Assembly: GCF_964275005.1 (NCBI RefSeq)
Contig: NC_092697.1
Span: forward strand, 13,561,327 to 13,625,326
Reading direction: 5' to 3'
Source: Diadema setosum
Lineage: Eukaryota; Echinodermata; Echinoidea; Diadematoida; Diadematidae
Length of the DNA stretch: 64,000 bases
A program made the position numbers and the translations under genes. This document shows, piece after piece, positions 52,001-61,000 of the stretch; within the stretch, counting starts at the first letter, position 1, and every line of letters begins with the position of its first letter. The notes under the pieces were generated by a model. The model saw nothing but the letters and a program-made list of their open reading frames with translations, searched no databases and was not told the DNA's origin.

Positions 52001-55000
52001 AGATTATGTGATGTGCCAAGTGGTACAATTTTCTTTTTTACCTCACTTCATCACTTCATGGTTTTTACGCTTAAGACGAATGAGGTCAGAGACATTTTGG
52101 GGAGAAGTAATTTTTGCTACTGGACACCAGGCTATCATTCGTTCTGACACTTTTATATTGTTAATAGGCGATATTTTCGCATGTCAGTAGATTTGCCGCC
52201 CAACGGTGATTTGCGAAATCTGCGAAAATTATTATAAACCCATGTGAAAATAATGGCTTTTGCAGTAGTTGGTATCTTGCACTTGTTTTCAGTTTGTCTT
52301 TGTCTCACAAATTGGTGTACCTGAGTTACTACAACAGTAACCATAAATGTAGTGGAGCAAAGTAAGCTCTTCTATGAGTGTCAGCGAAGGCTTGACATTT
52401 TCAAATGACCTCAACTAAGAATCAGAAGACACATTGCAATGTATTATTGTAATAAACCTTTTTCATGAAAAAAAAAATGTGAAAGACATTCTTTTTTCTC
52501 ACGTTCAGTTACAGTGTTTTTACCGAGAGGGATTACAATCTTTGTTATAATCTGTTGTGACATTGATATGGCTTGATTGTATGTATTCATACACTTTAAA
52601 AGCACAGCGAGAACAGTAGGTGAGTTTGGACAATTAGCCCTTTACATGCCCGGGCAATAAGCTTAATTTGCTAGGTTATTTCATTAGCATTTAGTAATCC
52701 ATCTAAACTTGGCCTAGTTGTAAATTCGCAAGCCCCCTCAGAAGTAGCAGCATTCCTCAGTCAAACCCAGTCAAACAGACATGATAATACAATAGGGATT
52801 AGGGAGATTAAGTAATCTGTATTCATAGACAAATAGTTTCCGTACATCTGTGCCAGTCATCGAAGAAAGCTCTCCAACATGCATGCCAGTCAGCGGACAA
52901 AACACAATAGGGGTTGAATGATCATGACATCCTCATCATACCTTGCCTTTGCTCCTCCCGTCTCTAGTTGAGGCCCCAATGGTGGTGGCAGCCGCCGTCT
53001 CTCTGGCCCACAGCGCCCCACCCCCAGCCCCACAGCAGCCGGTCTCCCCTCCGGACCTGGTCACGTCCGTCACGGTGACCGACGGTCCAAAGCTGGCCGA
53101 GCCAGAAGCGCCCTCGCCCGAGCCGCCCAAGCCAGACATCCCAGCACCGACGCCATCACCACCAGTTGCAGCGGTTGCCGTGGTGAAAGATATCGAGAAG
53201 GTATTTTGGCATAAGTTTATTTCGCTCCAGCATCTTAGCTCAGTATGTCCATTCTTAAGGAGATGATATGTTGTAAATCTCCTGCATTGCATCATGCATA
53301 TGGCATGCAAACATTAGCATACATTTTGGAAAATTTGCTAGGAGAGATGAAAATTTTCATAAATAGCATAATAATTGGAAATTCCAGTCAGAGTGAACAG
53401 TGCAACTAAGTTATAGATTGGACTTGCAAGTGAATGGACAAAAACATAAAATGTATGCGGGGTCAGTATGTTGATTTCAAGACCAGTGATATTATCTTGG
53501 ATTGGGGGGGGGGAATTTTATAGAAGTCAGTAATGCTGCCATTACACATAATATCAAAGTGACCACAAGGAATACTAGTTATGGGATAGGTACAGTAATA
53601 TTGTAGATGATTGTACAGATGTGAATCACCCCCAGTCCTTCCCTGTCCACCTGTAGTACTCCCATCAGGTGGTGTTCTGTCTGTTCAAATATGAATTCCA
53701 ATCCCCCAGTTGTTGTGAGAAAGTTCTGTATAGCATTCTTGTTTTGTGTATGAATGAATATGGCCTTTCCTCAAGTCAAGTGATTACCAATAAGATTAAT
53801 CAGTAGAGCTTAATTTCTGAATGTTAATTTGAATTTGGAATGCTTGTTGCTGTGAACAATAATGTAAATTTTTGCTTGCAGTTTGAACCATAATTTTTGT
53901 CTTATTGGGAAAGAAAAAATAGTTTTGTCTGTGCCAGCATGTTTTGCAGTGTGGTATAGTGAATATAGAGAAAAAAAATCCTGATATGCATGAAGTGCAT
54001 TTTCCTTCATTGTGATTTTCCTACATTCCAATGCCTGCCTGAATTCTTTGTGATTCTTTATTGTATTGTGTTTTTGGTTGGTTTTGCTGTTGTTGTTGTG
54101 GTTTGTTTTTGTTTTTTTTTTTCATTCTTGAAATATCATAAAACAAAACATCAAGTGTTGATTTCATGCTGCTTCATCAGCTGTTAATAAAGTATGAACT
54201 AAGCTTATGCCTTTAAATAACTGATTATTGTTTTAGAATTATTGTTTCAACAAGAACAAGTAGAATCTTTCCTGGAAGTTTGCCTTTCAGAGTGAAATAT
54301 CTGATACATTTGAAGTGCAGTCAATATCTTTACCATTCTGTACAGTATAATTGCGTCATTACTGCATGTGATATTTTAATTTTTTCCTGCCCAAAACAAA
54401 CAAGATTTTATAGCTGATGAAATTTTACTTAAAAGAGAGAGCAGGAAAAAATGCTTCTGAGATACAATTTCTTTCCCAACGGAGACCATGGAAGCTGTTA
54501 GTCTCACTGAAATATATAAAGATGTCAAAACTTCACATTGACTAAACATTGGGCACCAATTAAATGGAGAGACTACTATTAACATTTTTTATTTTTCTTC
54601 AAAAAGACAAGAAGAGGGCAGATTTCATACCAATGTGACATCTCAGTTGTAGTGGAAGAAATTTTCACCATGAAATAGAGATTCTGGTATAAAGTTGTGT
54701 GATGTCATACACTGTACCGTATGATTCAAGCTTGCTTATTGGTCTTCATGAAAGCGATGCTTTGCAAGCGTAGGCAGCTAGACCAGACATTTTATGTAAT
54801 GATCCCCTCACCCTTACCCCTCACCCCCGAAGCCTCCACCCCTCCCTACCCCATTCTTTGCCTCTCCAAAGTCACTAAAGGTCAAAGTTCATCTCTCCTC
54901 TTGATAAAAGATACTCACTGTGAGTAGTATGGATTCAGTAGAATGAAAGTTTGTTGCATCGATTGTAGAGTTTACCACATTGCTAGATTAGGAATACCGT

Positions 55001-58000
55001 AAAGGGTTGGTATAGTATACAAATAGTGAATGGTCACGAGTGCAATGGCACGAGATTTCGCACGAGGTGAAAGATAGAGGCGCTCTATTTAACGAGGCGA
55101 AGCCGAGTTGAATAGTGCGCCTCATCTTTCACCAGGTGCGAAATCTCGTTCCATTGCACGAGTAAAAACCATACACTATTTGATTTATACAACGTCCAAG
55201 TAGATCTTTTTGGTCTAAGTAGGCCTAGAAGTCTATATATGTATGAAAAATATAGCCATACGTACATGTGGATCCACTGCGATTCTCTTTCTGGCTTGTG
55301 CAATCAGTGTAGATACAGGTCACATATAGCGCTCATACACGTACACTAGCACTACGTAGGCCTACGTACGCACATGCATGTACCGCACACGTACCTGCGT
55401 TAGCTGCATGCGATCCTCAATATGCAACACACAGTAAACGCAGTACCGTACAATAATCTCGAACCGTGAAATAGAACGAAAAAATCGAACCAAGTTGCAC
55501 ACAAAAATAGAACCAAAATTGCACGGCGCGTTGAATGGAGTACTTATTTAATATCACGTCACCAACAATCCTCCAATCAAATTACAAGGATCTACTTGGA
55601 CGTTGTATAATTTCGGTTAAGATGGGGCTTCAGGTTTCCAATTATTTTTTGTGATAATTTTTTTTTTAGATATTGAGAAACCTCTTATGGAATTGAAAGA
55701 GCATACAATTCTAAGAGAAAGTCAAACTTTATTTGATGAAAATTGGTCTTGAAATGGCTGAGGTATCCAAAACAAAGCGATCCTGATAAAAGATGGTACC
55801 CATCTTTTATTAGGATCGCTTTGTTTTGCTTTGTTTTTGGATATCTCAGAGATTTCAAAACAGATTTTATATAATAAACCTTGAATTCCTCTTCGAAATA
55901 TATGCTCTTTAAAATGACATATTAAAATGTCGTGACGTGGTTTCTAAATGTCTCGCAAAAAGCTAAAAGCTGAATCCTTATCTCAACCATTACTATACCT
56001 TCCCTTTAAGCATCACTCCTTTTTGTTTCAGAGCCAGACCTACCTCATTTCGTATTTGAATTTCCATCAAACATCTCAGTGTAGCATACATCTGTCCTGT
56101 AGGAGTGAAGTCAGTCAACAGTTTGTCATTGCATAACGAGTGAATGTAGTCAATAGTCAACTGCAGTGCTTACGGTTATGTGATCTCACTTAGTGATTCC
56201 TAATTGTGTTCAGTGTATCATTTGCTGAGTAGACCATGCTCTCTATCCTCAGTAGTTAATATTGAACTTAAAAATCTGGCTTAACTACTTTCTTCCCGAG
56301 TCATTCACATAACTTCTATATACATGATAATCACAACATCTACAGTGTATTTCCTCACATCATGACTCAGATTCATTTAAAAACAAAAAAACTGTACATG
56401 TTATTATGTGTCAGTGTTGGAGTTGTTAATCCAGTGAGTAATCTTTCAAATGTGATTGTCTCAGCCGTATCAGTCACTTGGCCTGAATTCATTTACCCCA
56501 CTGCCATGTGAATGTTCATCTTTGCAGAGGACTAGAGGCATACTTGTGTTTCATGTTCATGCCCAAAATTTCATGAAAATCTGTGCTTTGGTGCCAAGTT
56601 ATAGCTCTCATACAATACTGTGCATCACATTACCATAGTTATGAAATCAAGATTTATTTTGAGCATTCTAATCAACCAATTATTCAAATAGCCACTCATT
56701 TCTCATCTTCTTATCATCACTTGGTAGCATGGTAGTAAAAAACCTGCCAGAAAATTTATGATTAGGTTATGATAACTTTAGTCATCAGGGTTTAAAATCA
56801 AAAAGGCATTCATTACCTGGTATCTTCCATTAAAAGCAACAACAACAAAAAGTCACATAGCAATTAATCATCACTTCCAAGATCCACCACACATCACATT
56901 GTCTCATGATATGGATGTGCTTGGATCGTGCCCAGATGGTTAGGGCTTACCAATGTGTAAATTTTCTGCTGCATTTCACCCTTTGGGGAACTGGACTTGC
57001 ATGGCAAATGCATGAAATAGGGATCCTTTTTGCATGGCACTCTGATAAAAAAAACATTTACACTTAAATGAAATTTAAGATACAGACTTGTACAATTCGA
57101 AGAAAAGCACTTTTACTCCATTTTTTTTCACCATACATTGTGATTAAAAGGATCATACATACCCCCACCTCCACAATTCCATCATTTTATTCATCCATCC
57201 TTAAATTCAAGTTAGCATCCATCAACATATTTGCTCCATGATTGATATACTCCTACAGTACATATTTTACATTTACCCTCTTTCTTCAGAATGTTCGCTT
57301 TCATTCAAATCATACCAGAAACAGCAATTGATTTTTCATATTACTGCACAACATAACAGAATAATTCCTTTAACAAAGGTAGTAATTGAGACATGCGTTT
57401 AATTTTTCAATATGACTAATGAAATGACAAAAGTACAGTAAATTACCCCCCTTCCCCCCCCCCCCAAAAAAAAAAACCACACACACAAAAATGTAATACA
57501 CACAGACACAAACACACACACAACTTTATCCTCTACATTTATGCTTACCATAGACATTAAAAAGATTAAGTGTGCATTTCACTGCCAGAGCAGTTAATTT
57601 GATAGTGCTTCAAAATAAAAAGAAAAACATACACGTACACACACGTATCCTCCCCAAGTCTTGAAGTGTTTTTAGCGGCACATCACTTTGCATGATTCAT
57701 TTGCACACTTTTGCACCATGCCGCACGTGCGTTTGAAGTTTGCCCATGTATGAAACTGCACAAACTCAGTCTGCACGATAAATTTCTCATCGAAATTCCC
57801 TAGAATTTTGAAGAAAATGCTTTCACAGTTTTGCAGTTTGTTTGTTAGTTTCATATCAAAGTTAATATGTCACTCTATGAATTTTTTTTGTTAGTACTTG
57901 ATGTGTATTCATTTGATATTTGCTTCTGTGAAAGACGATGATTTGAGTGTGAAAAGTTTACAAAGAATTACTTGCATCTGAAGAATTATAACCCTATTCA

Positions 58001-61000
58001 TCACACAGTATATAACTCATGTACAGGGCCATACATAGCAGATCAGTACTGAAGGGGCAAAAGCCCCTGGAGATACTTTCAGAGTTGGTCTTTTTATGGG
58101 ACAGTCAGTGCTAAACATTTCAAGATAACAGATTAAATGTGACAAAATGATGTATCTCAAATGATAAAAAGGTATACTAGAGATATATGAAATTCTTGCA
58201 AAAGTTGAGGGCATAGGGGGTATGGAAAATACCACTGCCCCTCTACAGAAAATTCTTCTGTGTATGGTCTTGCTCACATACATATTATATCATCCAGAGT
58301 GAACTAAAGATTGAGATACAGTACACATGACAACATGCAACACATCACATTTCTATTTTAATTTGCATCTTCCTTTTCCATCCCTTTTTTGTTTTGCTTC
58401 CTCTCATTCCTTTCGCCCCACCCACCTGCCCTCTGATCCCCGTTAAACACACTCACCTGCCCTCCAAAACTTCAAAACTAATATCGTGTGCGCTTTTATA
58501 CCGAATTGCTTTGCAATATCTACTCCCTGTGTTGTGTTAATATTGCTTTCTGCAACCATCCCCATGATGTCTGTGCATGTGATGGGTGTGTTTGGAATTT
58601 TGGACGTACTATGTCGGAATTGTCCTCCGGTGTTGAATTTTATGTTGTTTGTACACCTGTATGTCCATCCCTTGACCAAAATTTGTTCAAATTGCCCTAT
58701 TCCGTGTATGTATGTGTTTACCACTAAACCTTCGTTCCTATTCCAAATGTTGTGTTCCCATGTATGTCCCATTACGTGTCACCGTCATTTGCACCAAACA
58801 CAATCACCCACCGTCAGCCCTCGGCACCTTCCACCCCGCCTCAACCCAAACGCACCCCGCCCAAACCTCCCCCCAAACCTGTCCTCCGCCCCGCCCGCTC
58901 CGTCCCCCGAGCCTCCTCTGCGTACGGGATCAAGGGCTTTGCCCCCGTCAGTCCCAGCAGGGGGTTTTCCACCTCCTCCTCCTCTTCCTCCTCCGGCAGC
59001 AGCGGCTGGCCCAAAAGGCCCAATAGTTTCAGCTCTGTCTCCCTACAGCAGCAGGTTCCCGAGGAGCGAGTGATGCCCAGGGCTGTCGTCACGAAGGTGG
59101 AGCCCCCCACTGCGGGTAGGAAGCGGTCTAACGTGGTGCTACCACCTAGTCTGGAGGAGACCATTGTGCTGAAGAAGACTAATGCAGGATTAGGTGAGTT
59201 CATTGGTTGCTTCTATCCTGTTCACCCATTGTTATGAACCAAAACTGCAATTTATGTGGCACTGGTATTACACAATGCTATCCCTCTAATTTAGAATTTA
59301 TCAACTTATCCTTATAAATCGCTTGAAATACGTCTCTTGATTTACTAGTAGGTCACTTCAAGTTTTAAGTTTCCATTCTTTCCGGACTATACATCATGCT
59401 TTTATACAAACCAACATGCCTTACAAACCAGCTTGTCAAAATGGCAAAACTGTTTTGAGACCATGGTCCTGTGTGGGTTTATAAAGCGAGATGTGAAGCC
59501 ACTTTGTGCAATGTTTCGATTACATACAGAAACAGATGTGTTTTGTGCAAGCATCCCGACCACCCCACCCCACTTCCCACCTCCCCTGTGTGATAATCTG
59601 CCAAGGTTATCACCAAGCTATTGTGTGATGACAGTTTGGTAGGAACTTCCTTGTGGATAACACCATTCGACATGTACTGAAGCATTGAGCCAGACAGTGG
59701 TCACATTGTTCACCGCGCTTTCATAGCAACACCGACCAATCACTTTTCACTGTCCATCAGGCTGACAACGGTCTGCCCTTTTTCCTGCTTTGAATTTACC
59801 CATATTCCTCCGCTGCAATATTTGTTGTTGCTTAGACAGTGACCTGATAGGAGTAGCGAAAGCTGACATACTGTATTAAGTGTTGGAAAACCAGCTTATA
59901 GCACCTTACATGTTCAAGGGAAATGCGTAGACACAACAGTCTCAAATACAGGCAGTGTCATACCTTGTGTCATGGGTCGTTCAAACCCCCAGTCAGTTCT
60001 GAACAGGACGGTATGTATGTTAAGAGCAAGATTTCTGATTCCTTTGGTCATTACTCGGGTCTGTGGTAACATACTATTACGCATGGGTGTATCTCTTTTA
60101 CAGTTGTAAGTCGTGTTTGTAATTTTGTAATGAGCTCATTAAAGGCAAATGTCAATCACCATATGCCCTTTGAATGCCTCCTGGGCCCCATTTCACAAAA
60201 AGTTGATGCGATAGCAACTCTTGCTAGAGTGGCAGTTGACATGGTAGCAACAAGAATCCAGCTTCCTGATTGGCTGTTGTTATGGGAAGTTGCCATTCCA
60301 GCAAGAGTTGTTATCCTAACATCTTTCATGAAATGGGGTCCTGGTGTTCAGCGCCTGTTGTTGTTTCAATGCAGTAGATACAAGGAAATGTTAAAGGTAG
60401 GGAATCCCATTTGCATGCCTTAAATGACGAGTTATATAAACACAGTGGTATGTTGAAGAGAGTATCATTTTAGAAACTCCCATAAAGTATTGAAAGTGGA
60501 AGGTAACATTTAGTACATTTTTATTGACCGTTAGATTTCGAATTGAATTCTTTTCGGGGCTCACCGTAAATTCCAGTACATTACTAGGCTACCTTTGCAG
60601 ACCCATGCACTGCATGTGTGTCCATCATGTATATTTTGTGAATAAAGTTCATCAAAACTTACAAACATTTCTATATACATTCTTGCCACACACTCTATAT
60701 GTTATTACATCAGCTCTTATACTTTTAGATTTGTGTTTATAAGATAAAAAATACAAAAGACTGCAACAAAAAGGCTTAAGTGTGGCTGACACACAGAACT
60801 ACTGAGTAGTTGAGTTTTGTGCATTATTCAAATTGTAGATAACTGTTGACTTCCAAATTTCTAAGCAGTGGCCTAAACAAGTCCCCTGAGGTTCATATTT
60901 AATGTTTTGCTGCATTTTGGGAGTTCTGTAAAAGGTATCCCCTACCTTTAAGAATACAATAGATTTTTTTTTTTTTTTTAGTTACCCAGTACAGGGAATT

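Larger units (their letters stand above)
53201..58817. other. mpdz intron 17 (5.6 kb)
   Basis: Separates the two long linkers. It holds the paired palindromic elements at 55012-55607, a MITE A copy at 55660-56009, and a C11-A11 stretch near 57460. No coding exon could be recognised in it, but short linker exons would be hard to see. Confidence 0.5.
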
